Part shown: positions 1 to 13,600 of the stretch, in pieces
Position numbering within the stretch: the first letter of the stretch is position 1
Layout: the number at the start of each line of letters is the position of its first letter
Origin: Channallabes apus
Lineage: Eukaryota > Chordata > Actinopteri > Siluriformes > Clariidae
Direction of reading: 5' to 3'
Length of the DNA: 64,000 nt
NCBI GenBank assembly: GCA_030522415.1
Contig: CM060118.1
Coordinates: forward strand, 21,224,651 to 21,288,650
Made by a program: the position numbers and the translations under genes
The notes under the pieces: generated by a model
Seen by the model: only the letters and a program-made list of their open reading frames with translations
What the model was told of the DNA's origin: nothing
The model's database searches: none

Positions 1-1340
1 TAAACTACTAGAAAAAAACATTTTAATATCATCACTTTTCAAGTTAATGTATTATAAGTGTTCAAAGAACCATTCGTCCATTACCACCATCTCAACAAAG
101 TTTCAATAAATTCACACATGTACTCCAATCAGATTTTTCCTAATTGGTTATTGACCGCTGACTTCCAGCAATGCTCACAAAACTACTAATGTCTTTGATT
201 ATCAAATTATGTATTTTAATATATAAATAAATTGATGACTTAAGGCTCGTGAATAGTTTAGCTCACCAGAGGGTGCTGAATAGCTCTGTGGTCATAACCC
301 ATAATGAATAATTAAAAAAAAAAGATTTTATTTTTATCTGTAATAATGAGATACTTCCACAACATAAAATTCTTTACTTTAAATAACTATATAACTATTA
401 TGTTTGGTTTATGGAGTCGAGCCTTAGGATAATTAAAACTCTGGCTTTTAGTTTAAAATAAAAAGTTTAAAAGAATGAATGATGAACAAACATTATCCAG
501 ATATTGAGCAAATATTTTTTGTTCTACTCTGTAATACATCATAAATATTCCACATCAAACTCTCAAACCGGGTGGAATATATTCGTGTGTAATGGAGGAC
601 AAGGGTAATAGCCACTGTAGGGAGTATGAAAGCGAACACTATACTCCTACTAATTGCAGGATGCCCGAGTCTATTACATAGCTGTGTAACAGTGATAAAA
701 AGCTCAATCAGTCTTTATGATTGGTGTAGGATCAAGTGTTTCTTTAAGCAGTTTTTATTCCACTCCACATACCACCAACAGAACAGAAGGCCTGCAGTGC
801 ACCTTTCAAATGACCTCAGGTTTCTTTTAGAGTGGCCAGTGCGTGGTTGGAGTCTGCCTACACAAGTTTGACCTTTTGCTGTTTTTATTGTAACTCAATC
901 AGAGCCTCAGGCCTGACACCCGAACCCAGTGAAGGGCACAACACAGTCTCAGAACACCTCTAACAGGCGTGACTGCAACCCGCTCATACTCGCTGCCGGT
1001 CCCCACACACAGATAACTCAGATTTATTACAATTCTCTCTTTCCTCTGTTTGTCTATAGAATTTCCACGCTGCCAAAGTCTGACATTTTATGTTCTAATA
1101 ATTAATCAGAGAAAGTCAGCTGCAATACGGCAGTCAGACCTATCACATATACCAGAAAAAAAAGATCTTTTTGTATATATTTTTCACATAGAAAATATAA
1201 ACCGCATATGCAGTGTCCATATAGTTTGTTTCTCTAAAGTATTAGTATAAGTCATACAAAAAAAAGACTATTAAAATACTATTTAGTATATCTATAATTG
1301 TGACATCCCTCCTTGTGGACCCAAAAACATTGATTTACAA
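1..1340. other. Unique AT-rich intergenic sequence
   Basis: No gene, RNA or mobile element recognised. Open frames at 626-871 and 1050-1250 are short and featureless. Confidence 0.6.
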
Positions 1341-1422
1341 AATAATAAAAAATAATAATAAAAAAATAATAAAATAAATAATAATAATAATAATAATAAT
1401 ATATATATATATATATATATAT
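1341..1422. repeat. AAT then AT microsatellite
   Basis: Interrupted AAT/AAAT repeats run to about 1400, then a pure AT array. Confidence 0.95.
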
Positions 1423-1960
1423 ACTCATATATTTTTGTTGTTGTTCTTGTTATTATTAACATATATATAAATAATCTGGTATATGACCAGCTAAAGCTAG
1501 TATATCATAATCACAGTTTCACTCTCCACACTAAGCCTTTTATGGCCATTATTCTCTTTGAAATATCACATTTCTACACAAAGATTAATGGTGACTCTAT
1601 TGGCCTAGTAAAGTCCTTAGTTTGTAGTCAGTAAAATAAAGTTCATCAATGCTGAATTACATTATCACACAAAATCTCTTATGATCACTACTCAAGTACT
1701 TTAATGCACGTCAGCATTCCTTTCTGTTGTTTCAGCCATATTTCATCCACGTTCTATAACAAGCATTTTAGACAAGCAAGTCTAACTATTTTTCAATTAT
1801 TCACAACTTCCCTCCACGTTATAATGACAATTCATGTACTGTATTACAGAGGTCTAAAGCCTTCAATAACAAACGTGATCCCTCGTCAAGTTATAAATCT
1901 TCACCAGAGACAACGTGTAGCAATGGCTTTATCTAATTAGACTGAATATAAATCTCTGGG

Positions 1961-2187
1961 GGGCGGCACGGTGGTGTAGTGGTTAGCACTGTCGCCTTGC
2001 ACCTCCAGGGTCTGGGTTCGATTCCCGGCCAGGTTCGATTGCCGTCTCTGTGTGCATGGAGTTTGCACGTTCTCCCCGTGCTTGGTGGGTTTCCTCCGGG
2101 TACTCCGGTTTCCTCCCACAGTCCAAAGATATGCAGATTAGGCTAATTGGCGTTCAGATTCCGAAATTGACCATAGTGTGTGTGAAT

Positions 2188-2226
<39 letters not shown>

Positions 2227-2350
2227 CTGTGTGTGGATTGGCACGCTGTCCAGGGTGTACCCTGCCTCGTGCCCTGAGTCTCCTGGGATAGGCTCCAGGT
2301 CCCCGTGATAAAAGGATAAAGCGGTATAGAAGATGAATGAATGAATGAAT
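1961..2350 (+). mobile_element. tRNA-derived SINE, DANA/Mermaid (V-SINE) type, full length with target duplication
   Basis: The head GGCGGCACGGTGGTGTAGTG holds a pol III A box (TAGTGGTTAGCAC) and GGTTCGATTCC is a B box. Then comes the conserved TTTGCACGTTCTCCCCGTG and TCCGGTTTCCTCCCACAGTC body, an internal GT array (2191-2224), a GATTGGCACGCTGTCCAGGG domain and a GAATGAAT tail. AAATCTCTGGG occurs on both sides (1950-1960 and 2351-2361) as a target-site duplication. Confidence 0.9.
2191..2224. repeat. GT microsatellite inside the SINE
   Basis: Seventeen TG units at the internal GT site of the SINE copy. Confidence 0.95.
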
Positions 2351-2361
2351 AAATCTCTGGG

Positions 2362-2927
2362 ATACAGACAAATGTAAAAATAATAATAACACTGTCGAAC
2401 TTAGTAGATTCTGTTCGAGCAAACCCTGGGTATGTTTCTCCATGTTGGATCAGCTGCTGGAGCAAGGCTTCAGGTTTACTCCTGACTGGTAAGATAGGTG
2501 GAGACTGTGTGATGCTGTGACCTCTCTGTTGGCTCTGGGGCTCAGGCACACAGTAAGGTCAATGGCATACACCAGATCAAACAAACAGATGGATGTAGAA
2601 AGAAAAGTGAACTGCCACAGTCTAGACTGAATCTCTGGACTCGGTCTCTGATTCTCTATTTGTTTAAATGGTGATCACTGTTTGTGATTTCATCTACCTG
2701 ACCTCTATTAACCTTCAGACAAAGTGTTACGCCACTTTGACTCTAAAAGACTTCCACTAAGCATAGTTTAATACTACATGGTTAAATGTCAAGACTATCG
2801 TATCATCTTGTGTTACGTATCAACATTTAAAAAATGATTTTAACGAGCACAAAGTTTGCTAACAAACTTTTAAAGTTTGCTAGAAAACACCCTAAACACT
2901 TTCTTCTAAATAACATTTAGAGCTTTG

Positions 2928-2958
<31 letters not shown>

Positions 2959-5900
2959 TTTTCCCCCAATAAATGTTATACTTCATGAATGGTCATGCCA
3001 GTCTATGAGATGAATAATCATTGATCCCAATGATTCAGAAACAATGAAGTTAGTAGAAAAGGCACTAAGCTATGTGAGCGATAATATCCAGGGAGTTAAT
3101 ATACTGTTAATATGTTGATTGTCATGTACATGACTACTGTATAGGCACTGGACTCTTATTTAAACTTGATCAACAAAGACCTTTCATATACTCAGATGGC
3201 ACAGGATGACAGTTCACTCTATTGCAATAAGATGGCCATCCCAACTCAAGTCACATCTGAGAAGTCTATTAATTAATTACGCATTTTATTTATCTTATAC
3301 GTTGTTGTTTTAGCATTGTCTATTTTAAATCAATATTGTAATGTTCCATGGTTTTTTTTACCAAAAAACTACAGAACACATACAGAATATAGCCAATATA
3401 ATTAATTTTATCATGGATCAGCTTTGTCCTATACATATACTAGTTGTATTTGTTCTACAAATAATTTACACTCCATATCTAAAAAACTAAACACACAACT
3501 ACACATAACAATAGCTAAGAATATCCATGGTGCAAGTCACCACAACAGGTGCTGAATGTTGTCATCAGCTCAAAGACTGGCCAATGCTGCATACAACAAC
3601 AGCAGCAGCGAGAGCTTAATCACACGTAAGGGACATTCCTATAGCCTCCCATAAACCAGTGAGCAGAAAACCAATTCACTTACACATCACAGAGGCCACA
3701 AATTCCTCTGATATAATGCTGTGTTATTTTTAATGATGTACTACCTAGCTTGTGACCATGCAGCTCAGTACAATACAGAAATATAAGACATAGACTCAAA
3801 GATAAAATATTTCAAATTTAGATGGACATAAATCTGTTGAAGCTGAACAGATTGTCTTTCCAAACCTCTTCATGCCTTCCACCAGTTATGTCACATATAA
3901 TTATTAAGTCAACACTTCTTATGTGACAGTAGCTACTATCTCATTTGTCCCTCTGTAAATTGTTGTTTATGAAATGGACAGTGTAAGCCAAGCACAGGCG
4001 TGCAGGGAGCCAAATGTGCAAACGTTTTTTTTTCTTCCTCGGAAATCCTGTCTGTCACTTTTATGAGCTTACCTAGCCAGAATGAGAGGGGATTAGCGAG
4101 GGTCAGAGGGTGCTAGTACAGAATTCCAATGGGCACTTGCTAAGAAGCACAGTCTCAGCACAAAGGATGAAAGTCCAGGACGACATGGAGGAGAAATACA
4201 GCAAAAAAGCAAAGGAGAAGCAAACCTTTTTGACCTGAGTCTTACTCATATTATTCAAACGTTATCCTCACAGGGGTGATTCAGAAGCTACCATTCACTA
4301 ATTGATCAAATCCACTGGTGAGCTAAAGAGTTTTTTAATTATAGACCATCATGATGCATTGAATTAATTTTACTCGTGCATGGTGGGTAGCTCAATCTGA
4401 AACGAGTGACAGAACATACAAAGACTTTTGTGTGGGCATTGTCAGACTTGAGCTCACTGTTGTTGTTTTTGCAGCTTCAACGGAACACTGGCAGCAAATT
4501 TAATGAATTAGTGTCCTTCCTGCATTTGCCAAGCACTTTGCCATGGATGCATATCCTCAGGCTCTATAGATCTCTCTCTCTTGCACTCATAAAACCCATA
4601 TTTATAATATTATTCCACCTCCTTAGCATATTTATGAGAGAGAACCTGGTGGGGAATTGTGCACCCCCCCTCCCCTTTTTTTCTTTGCTTTTTTATGAGA
4701 TGGTTCAAAGAAGAGGAGTTAGCCTCACCGCCCCAAACCAGAGGTCGGCCCTGAGTTCTAGCTGTCTCTTCTGCTCTTCATTCATTACCCCAGACTTAGC
4801 GGCAGCTTTCTGTCACTTCACTCTGCCATCAACACTTAAGCTCAAACTCTGCATTAACTATTCAGATGAAGCTGACTTGTGGCTGCTCCTCTCCGTACCC
4901 CAAGCCATGTCATTATCCTGTCTCTCTGTCGCCAATCGGCCCTTCTCTAATAACAGCCATTGTGAATTATTCAGGCCTAGTTAGGCACAGATCTCAGCCT
5001 GACGCACAACACACATCATGAAGTCCATCCATCTCAGTGCTGAATAATGGTCGCCACAAGCCTCTTCTGCCTCAGAGTCCTTAATCACACGGCCAGTTCT
5101 ACAGGAAAAACACTGCAGCTGGGACAGGATAAAACAAAGGAATCTCTGGAACAAAAGGCTTGCTTTTTACTCATTCTGCTCTCGTCTGTTGACTTATTAA
5201 ACATTTTCTTGGCTTTGGAACAACTTTGCTGTAATGCTCGATGATCCATCATTTCTTAATGAAAATGATGACTATTAAGATGAATACTATTTTCCTGAAT
5301 GGTGTATGTGTACACATTTGAAACCTCTTTATTATTAAAGCATATTGTCTGCAAAATTCCACAAACCTGGTTTCATAGCCAAGTTACATCCATCCATCTT
5401 ATTCTAATTCAGATAAAATACAATAAAATGAGATATACTCTACATCTAGCTACATAAATCACATTAAATGCCTCTGCAGCTACAGTAAAAAGTGAGTTAA
5501 GTTCAATTGAAGGTGTTATATAAGCATCCTACATAACATTTTGCCTTTTTAGCTGCTGCTTCACCCCCATCTCTTGTAAGCTATACATTCACATCAGCCA
5601 CATACCCCACACGGTTCTTTGAACTGTTTTTGGATAAGGAACAAGTGGACACGCAATCAGTGTAGCCACTATAAATGTTCAGGAATGCAGGGAACAAGCT
5701 GTTCAAAACAAACCTGGCAACTCAAGTCTTTTGTCAGAGAGCGTTGGGGCTTTACAGTCATTATGAGGCTAATTAACAGGCACAATTATTTTGTAGGAAA
5801 GCTCATCAAAGAAATGATGGTGAGATGGAAGCTAAAACAACTGTTTTCTAAATCAATGAATATGTCATTAAGATCTAGTAAATTAAGTAATCTCTTTCTA

Positions 5901-6710
5901 TCAGCCCCTTTGCAAAAGCAAAACACAATAGCGTGAGCAAAAATAGAACAAGAGTATGCAAATCAGATGAACTTGTCAAATTCAAAATGATTTGGTGAAT
6001 ATTATGTCATTATGTATTATGTCTTTAGTCGAATCTGTGGCTGTGCCAAGTTGCTCTGTCTGGCAGATTGAACTAGATTTGGCAGTCCTGTGTGATACTG
6101 AGACAGCAGACGAGTCAAACACACCTATGGGAAACACACCTGAGCCTAGTGAGCATGTATACATTTTCCACATGAGTGCTTTTCAATTCCAAATCCACAG
6201 AGATGTGGAGCGCGCCGTGTGCCTTGTTTCAACTCGAGCTCTTAATTAATTAGTGTTGATAGAAGCTCTAATAGAATATTATTATGGATTTCATGTCTCT
6301 AGTCTGATCTCAGACAGGATCATTCAGTGGATGCAGCTAAAACTTGCTCAGAGACAACAAAACAAATACATAAACCTCTAAACAGCTACACAGTTCAGCT
6401 AATGCGCACAGATTCAGCAGTAAATTTGGCACATAGTTTTGGCTGGTCGGCATTATTTTGGAAATAAAAAACCACAAGTTAAGGTTTGAGTTGGTGAAAG
6501 AAATGGCATAAGCGTTATAGCTACAGTAATACAGAAATTTAAAAAGGAAATCCGAAGCGGTATAGTCTATCATGAGCACATCGGTCAGCTAAACTCTGGA
6601 AAAGTGTTTAAATGTCAGATATTTGTAAATCCAAAATAATGAAGCAATCATTTAACCCGGGCTTTTTTTAGCTTAATCTTTTAACTTCATATCCTTTTAT
6701 GATTTATAGT
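2362..6710. other. Unique intergenic sequence
   Basis: No gene recognised. The 192-codon frame at 4406-4984 is low-complexity hydrophobic and serine-rich, without a domain. The GC-balanced parts near 4040-4160 and 4480-4660 could be conserved non-coding DNA. Confidence 0.55.
2929..2967. repeat. TA array, T tract, C tract
   Basis: About eleven TA units run straight into a T tract and five Cs. Confidence 0.9.
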
Positions 6711-6711
6711 A

Positions 6712-6742
<31 letters not shown>
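6711..6742. repeat. TTA microsatellite
   Basis: About ten ATT units in unique sequence. Confidence 0.95.
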
Positions 6743-6744
<2 letters not shown>

Positions 6745-7272
6745 CCTTCTAAGAAAATATGACGGCATGTGTTTGTATGTCTTTGCAAGTATGTGCTGGA
6801 ATGTGGGAAAATTCTCATCTGCTTTGAGCCAGCAGGTGTGAGCTGCTAGCCTCAGCATTTTCCTCCAACTGAGACTCACTTTCAGGGGGAAAATCCTTCA
6901 AAGCCTCTGCATCGCATTGCACCACCACACACAGATTTTTCTCGCCCCAAGAACGTTTTTTTTTAGGCAAATCAAACATTTCCCAACCACCTGGCACACA
7001 GAAATAGACCACACAAGTCTTCAGCAGAGCAACCGGAACAGCACATTTACACCAGAATAAAGTTGCCAAGCTTTTAACACGCCAGGCATGACTAGCCAAT
7101 CAAACGCTAAATTTGTTCTGCTTTCTCATGTAATTAAGCCTATTACCTCCACATAAAGATGCTGCAGTCTACATGCTACAGCGTGGGAAATTATAAACAC
7201 AGGACCAATGTACATGTCCTTAAATATACAAATGAGAGGAGTTTTGACACACATACACTTTCTCTTTCACAT

Positions 7273-7332
<60 letters not shown>

Positions 7333-7333
7333 A
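7273..7333. repeat. CT then CA compound microsatellite
   Basis: CT/TTTCT units to about 7308, then thirteen CA units. Confidence 0.95.
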
Positions 7334-7599
7334 GTCATTAGCCATTAGTTGCATAAAACCCACTGTAAATGCAGAATCAGGGATAAACAGGTGACATAAA
7401 TGCTGACTGTGTTCCCAAGGACATGGAATAGTGCATAGTGTACTCTATGAAGAGGTACAGTACCGCTCCTAATTACACCAGTGCAGGATAATGTGATGGG
7501 TTTCATTTAAAGTGTTGCTTAGATGATTTTAACTCCAGGTGCATACAATAGTTTAACTTGTCATGGTTTGTTAGATTACATTAATGGCAATGTTGTTGC

Positions 7600-7613
7600 A
7601 AAATAATAATAAT

Positions 7614-7647
<34 letters not shown>
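7600..7647. repeat. AAT then ATC microsatellite
   Basis: A short AAT run changes into about eleven ATC units. Confidence 0.95.
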
Positions 7648-10600
7648 TTATAAAATATTAATATATATTTGTAATAATAAATATAATCATATAAGTAGAA
7701 TTTTGTATAATAAGTTCTTAAAATAAGCTCAAGTTTACAGTAACATTTTCACTAATACATACTGGAGTCCTTGTGTATGTTTTCCATTTTGAAGGACATT
7801 TAGTTCCACAAATAAAAATATTGTAATCAATTCTGTCTATGTTTCTTAATTTAGCTTTTAAATTAAATGATTTTATGGCTTATAAAATTGTTTTGCGAAA
7901 TGCAAAATCCTCTAGAAGCTTATCCAAACTTATTGCTATGCAATATACTTTCACCCACATGGTAACTAACAGCTTTTGTTTGTTAATTTAACACGTGTAT
8001 AGTACAATAGAGAGGCTGGAAAACATTTAAAATATATGTATCCCAGTTGAGATTGAAATTACACCTGTGTGCACAGTTGATTGGCCTTGAATTTAGCTGC
8101 CAAAGCAACTTCTACTTTCTTACCCACTCCTCTTAGTTAGCCATCAGCAGTAGGTGTTGTATTAAACAGGCTGGATCATCACTACAGAGATCATGTAAGG
8201 AAGTTCAGCTATTTCGTTCTTTTGTGAAAGCACTTAAAGTAATAAGTAAGTTGAGCTACTGTATGAGATTTTGTCTGTTAGAGCTTGTGACAGGATTGGC
8301 GCTAGTCAAGCAGCCATTACCTTCTCTATTGACTTATCTAATGAGCCCTTAAGACCTTATGATGTCTCTCAATTTATGTGCTTCCTATATTCACCCCATA
8401 CATCTAATCTTTCAGCGAATGTTTAGGATGCATACGAAATTGCAGCTTTCTGACTGAAACATTTGTCTTTGTGCAAATGCCTCTTTAAAAGATGCCATGA
8501 TCTCTTTAGTGACAGCATAGTCAACAGTGCTCAGAGAAGCTCAGTCTTGGCACAGTCATTTCAGCTGATTAGGGAGAAACACTTCAGGTAGTGTCACACT
8601 GTTTACTGCCTCAGCTCTATATTTGTACCAGTGCCCAGTTCCTGTACTGCATGAACAAACCGATGCACACTCCCTGATCTTTGCATTCTCACACGAACAC
8701 AAAGATAAAGCAAGACCATACACAGTCACAGGCAAGGAAATCATAAAAATGCATGGAAACGAACATTAATACAATAAGCTCCTGTTTGTGGACTTGGTTC
8801 ATGACTGCAGGCAGAGCATGCATGCAGCAGCAGACAAAGTAGCAGGCAGACTGTCAGGCCTCTTCTTCTTCTTCAGCTCTGAACTAAAAGTGAACTCGGC
8901 TTTGCTATATATAAATACAGCTTTGCAGCCAATCAGTGGCGTGGCTCCAGGGCATCATCTCGCTGCGCTGACTTTCCCATTACGATAATGCGAATCTCTC
9001 GCTCAGCCACATAATACTGGCAAGCGTGGATAAAATACTGTCTCCCCTCCGCTGTCTCGGCCTGCTCTTGCCACACACAATGAGAGAAAGCCTGTGCATA
9101 CTAATGAATGAGCCCCGGGACCTACGGCACCTGCAGTGTGCTGGAGAGGCCTGTAGAGGGCAGGAGTTCCGGAATTACAAGCTTGATATGGTTGTATATT
9201 ATGATACTTCCTCAGGGTACAAGAGAGCAGGATTAAAAGGTGTGTCTAAATATGCAGCTTCCTAGACACTTTGACAGTTCCTGCATTACAGAAACTGAAA
9301 CTTCAAGCAATTTAGCTTGAATGGTTTTCAACCATACTGTATATACATAGTACTGTTTTTATTTTCAGGGTACAAATTGGAGCTAACCCAAAATTAAGAT
9401 ACAGTTTGTTTATCTGTCTATCATAAATGTCCAAGCACTAACAATAACTACAGCACTTTAATGCCGGTATGCTCTCACTTATTTCTCACACACATACCCC
9501 TATCACACTTACACACACACCGCCACACACATACACACTGCTGCAGAAAGGGCGGAGGTGTGTGACTTGTGGACCATGAACAGAAAACATGAAAAGAGTG
9601 TTTGGATACGGACACTGTGTTTGCCATTTCTAATTTGTAGGCAGGGGACGGGTATGGGGCGATCACAGCATGATTCATATTAAAAGTCAATTGGCCTTCA
9701 AATTCCTCGGGTCCCCCAAAGTCACTACTGGTGTGAAGGAAATGAGTCTTAATGGAGTGGCAGTGCCACTATAAAATATCTGAAATTGAATCTGACCACA
9801 AAACCCAATGGTCCAGGGACAGGAGCTGAGCGACTGACCATTACAGATATGAGATTCTACGTTTTTTTTTTCTCTTTCTCTCTTTTTATCTGTTATTTGA
9901 TTACGAACGTCCCGGCTCTCTGAAGATGTCCTTTCTATGTCCAGCTCTCCCTTTCTGTCTGAATATCGGAGCACTTAGTAATCTCAGCCCCACTTTTAAT
10001 TTCTCGCATGTCTGCCTGCGCTCAGAGTGCTGGGGTAACTGGGTAGGCGATATAAGGCAAAAAGGCCATAAAATCCTCCTGCTGTGTGCGATATATTAAC
10101 TTTAACCTCATGGTAATTACCAAAAACTATTTAAACTCAACTTTTCCACTTAGGGTGCTTTCCTGTAATACTGACCACATTTTAGCTGCTATTAGCTGCA
10201 GGAAGCACAAGCACTACAAGGTTCACAGAGTGGATGCTGTGCTGATAAGGTGAAATGCCTACTTTTAATTTATTCTCACTGATTTAAACTAAGTTCAGAT
10301 TCTTTGTTAAAGGAAAAAAAAGGGGGGGGGGAACCCAACGTGGGTTCACTCTTCAAATCAAAAGAAGTAGCCAGGCGATTTAAAATAACCATAGATTATT
10401 CAATCACGGTGACTGTGTTTGTTGCATCTCCTGTCATTATTTTTGAAAGGTCAGGACTGGCATGTGTGTCCAGACCAGAGCAAATGTTCCCAGCATTCAG
10501 GCAGACACGTGCTCACATTGCCCTCTTCAGGCCTGGCTGTGTAAGATGACCCTGCTCATCCATCATCCCGGCTGGAGGAAATCCAAACAGCTCAATATCA

Positions 10601-13600
10601 TGTTTAACTAATCAGACAAGATAATCTATTTAATGACAGCCTGGAGACATGAGATAAATGTTAGCCACTCAAAGCACTTTGCAGTCAATTCATGTTGCCT
10701 AAATACTCTCTTAGGAAATCTAGTACATGGAACTAATCACCAGTTTATGTTAGTATGTTTGGCAATATCATTTGCATCTCGTAAGAGCCTGACTCTTTTT
10801 AAGACTCAAAATCTTTGATCTTCACTAATACATTTAAAGCTAACTCTGCATCTCTCTCACTCTCTTGCTCCCCCCTCCTCCCTCCCATTTCCTGTATCCA
10901 TCTCCATGACAGATGCAGGGAGAGGCCTGAGGCTGCAGTTAAGAATATGTGATGCAGAGATTCTTTATTAACATTTCATTCCCATTCCCCACACGACATA
11001 AATTAGATGGGACGTTAAAGGCTGTCAGCTGTGGCGATATGTCACAGCAGTGCGGCTCTGTCCGTAGGACGTCCTCTGCCTCTCCTGCAATGTCTACCTT
11101 TACCGCTGTTTAAAAGACACCTGAGCAAGTGCCCGTTCCAACCAAGCTGACTGCGTCTCTGTCTTTAGGACAGCTATGTACAGAAGAAACACATCGGCCT
11201 TGAAGCTTCATTCAACACGGTTCAACCCTGTGTCTTCACCAGATCTCTAGGTCTCTATCTGTGTAGTGTGTTTATCTGTGGCATTGTGTAGCTTAGTGTT
11301 GGCACTGCTGTGTTGGCGGAAATGAAAACGGTGGCAGCTTGTATGCATGGTGGCAGATCTGAAACGTGTTTGGCCCAACACTAATGTATTTATCATTAAT
11401 CTTATCAGTGCTGTCTTTCCACATCATTTCAGGGCACTAGCATGATTTTTATCTCTAATTTGATGGTAATGAACCCATCAGCACAGAATGGTTTATGAAT
11501 ATGATGAAAAATTGCATTCGTATTCACTCTGGACAAGACACGTCTCCTTATCTCATTAGAAAAGCTGAAATTAAAATCACTTTTCATTTGTGAACATCCA
11601 TATTAACAACGTGTGGTCTGCAGAGAGCACCTTCTATCTTCAAGACAACAGTGATATTTTAAATGTCTAACACCGTTATCCAAAAGAGATCAAAAAATAA
11701 TCGCAGCTGACTAAAAGCAAAAGAGGGATATGAAGGTTTTCAGTCATCCATGTTGCTGGACTGTCTACTAGTAGTAAATCAATGTGACCGGCCTTGCAAT
11801 TAAATTTTCACAGCCACATAATTTCATTCTATCACTGTTGCTTTTACAGTATTTATTCTTTCAAAACACGAGCATAAGACATCCTTCACATAACTGTGAT
11901 ATAATAATGTTGTCGCCATCTATTTAAATAAACCGAATGGAAGGTAAATATTTGAGTAACGTTTGGCAGAGACACTGAGTGAAGCAGATGCAGGGCACAG
12001 TGCCGGGCATGCCTCTGCGTTTTTTTTTGTTGCTTTAATTGCTCAAGCAGGACTCAGCAGTGTATGGTGTGGATAAAATGTCAGTGCTGAGAGGGGTACT
12101 ACTGCCCCAGGGGCCCAGTGGACGCTCACACTCTTGCACATGCGAACACAAATTGGATCTGAGCTCTTGACGCCAAGCCCAAATGTTATGTTCCCGATTT
12201 TTACCCAGTGGACGGGGAAGGGGCGGAAAATATTCTCTCAGCCTGACCATTAAAGACATGTTTGTCACCTTTAAATGAAATGACCTATTTTTTGCAGCAG
12301 CAGCTCATGCTCTTTAAGGAGCGGTGCATTGCAATATGTTATAAAAGATTGGTTGTGTTTTCTGGGGCAACCCAACCCATAAACAGCTCTGGGGTATATC
12401 ATTCCCATGTCTAAGAAGGCCACAGGAGAGGTTGCACTAAAAAAGCCATATGAGCAAAAATAATATAAATAAAAATGTAAAAGGAAACTAATATAAAAAA
12501 AGGGTATTTTATGGCACATATTGTAATATAATGTAAGTTGCTTCCCATCTGTCCAAATGGTAAGATCACTATCTTAAACTTTTTGTCTGTTGTGCTCAGC
12601 AGCACTTAAAGCAAGTGCCTGCACGTTGTCCGTATTAGCAAGTTAACTACTGTACAGTTTGCCTCCCTGCTGGTTCTTGAGTGGCGAGTGCTGACGAGCT
12701 CTTTGTCGCCCGTGCCTCTCTAAAGAGGAGAGGCAACGGCTTCTGTTGAGTTGACTGGGTGCCAGACCTTCCAGTTTGGCCTGATCCCTCAAGCATGAGC
12801 CTCACACATTCAAGCTGTTTCAACAGCCTGTCAGCTAATGGGATTTGGGAGAGGTACATTAAGCCTGTATGAATCTGTGAGGGAGAGAGAAGCTAGATGC
12901 TCATATTGCTGTGCCATATTAAAAGGGCCGGCAAAGTGCTTTTCTGCTCAATGTCTTCCTGTTAAGTGTCAGGCCACATATGCTGGGGAAAAAAGTACCA
13001 ATGCCGCTGATACATTCTGTTTATAGTGCATTAAACCCATAGAAACCCCTATTTGTCCAGCAGAGAACTGTGTTTATCCCCTATGAAGCAATCTGTCCAC
13101 AGGGGAAGATTCTGTTTGTGTGTTCCTCTTAACTTAAGGAGGCCACTAAAGAGGATGCCATGATATAGCTGACTGATATATTTAAGGTACTATTGCTCAT
13201 CTTTCTGCAGGCTTTAAAAAAAAAACACAGGCCCAAAGTAGCTATCACCTTAAACTGTTTGTGTGTTGTTTTTACAGCTTTTTACATAGCAATGCAATTT
13301 TTAATGTAGTGGCATTGAACAGTTTATTACATCCTTTAGAACTTAAGGCCAAACTAATCTATAGTATGATCTGTTTTCATTCAGAGAAACAGGATTTGTG
13401 TTCTGTGAAGGCCAAAAAATATTTATTAATGAACACAAAAAAATAAAGTGCCAAGCTGTGATTTGCTAAAAGCCCATCTGCCCAGTGTCATGGGTGGCTC
13501 TAATAAAAGGCACTTCTCCAGCTTAGTACTCGATGCAAAAAAATTCATCATCTGAACTCTATTCAAAAGGCTTAAACTCTACCTATATGACGAATGCAAA

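Noticed and set aside
1962..2040. A functional tRNA gene
   Set aside because: A and B boxes are present, but the rest does not fold as a tRNA and continues into a SINE body with a target duplication.
2154..2549. Open frames rich in His-Thr or Cys-Val on both strands around the GT array
   Set aside because: They are translations of the microsatellite and the SINE. The same applies to frames at 44646-45082, 46621-47076, 49653-49988, 50555-50911 and 56101-56326.
4406..4984. 192-codon open frame
   Set aside because: It is hydrophobic and serine/leucine-rich with no domain, no splice context and no family resemblance. It is likely a chance frame in GC-balanced non-coding sequence.
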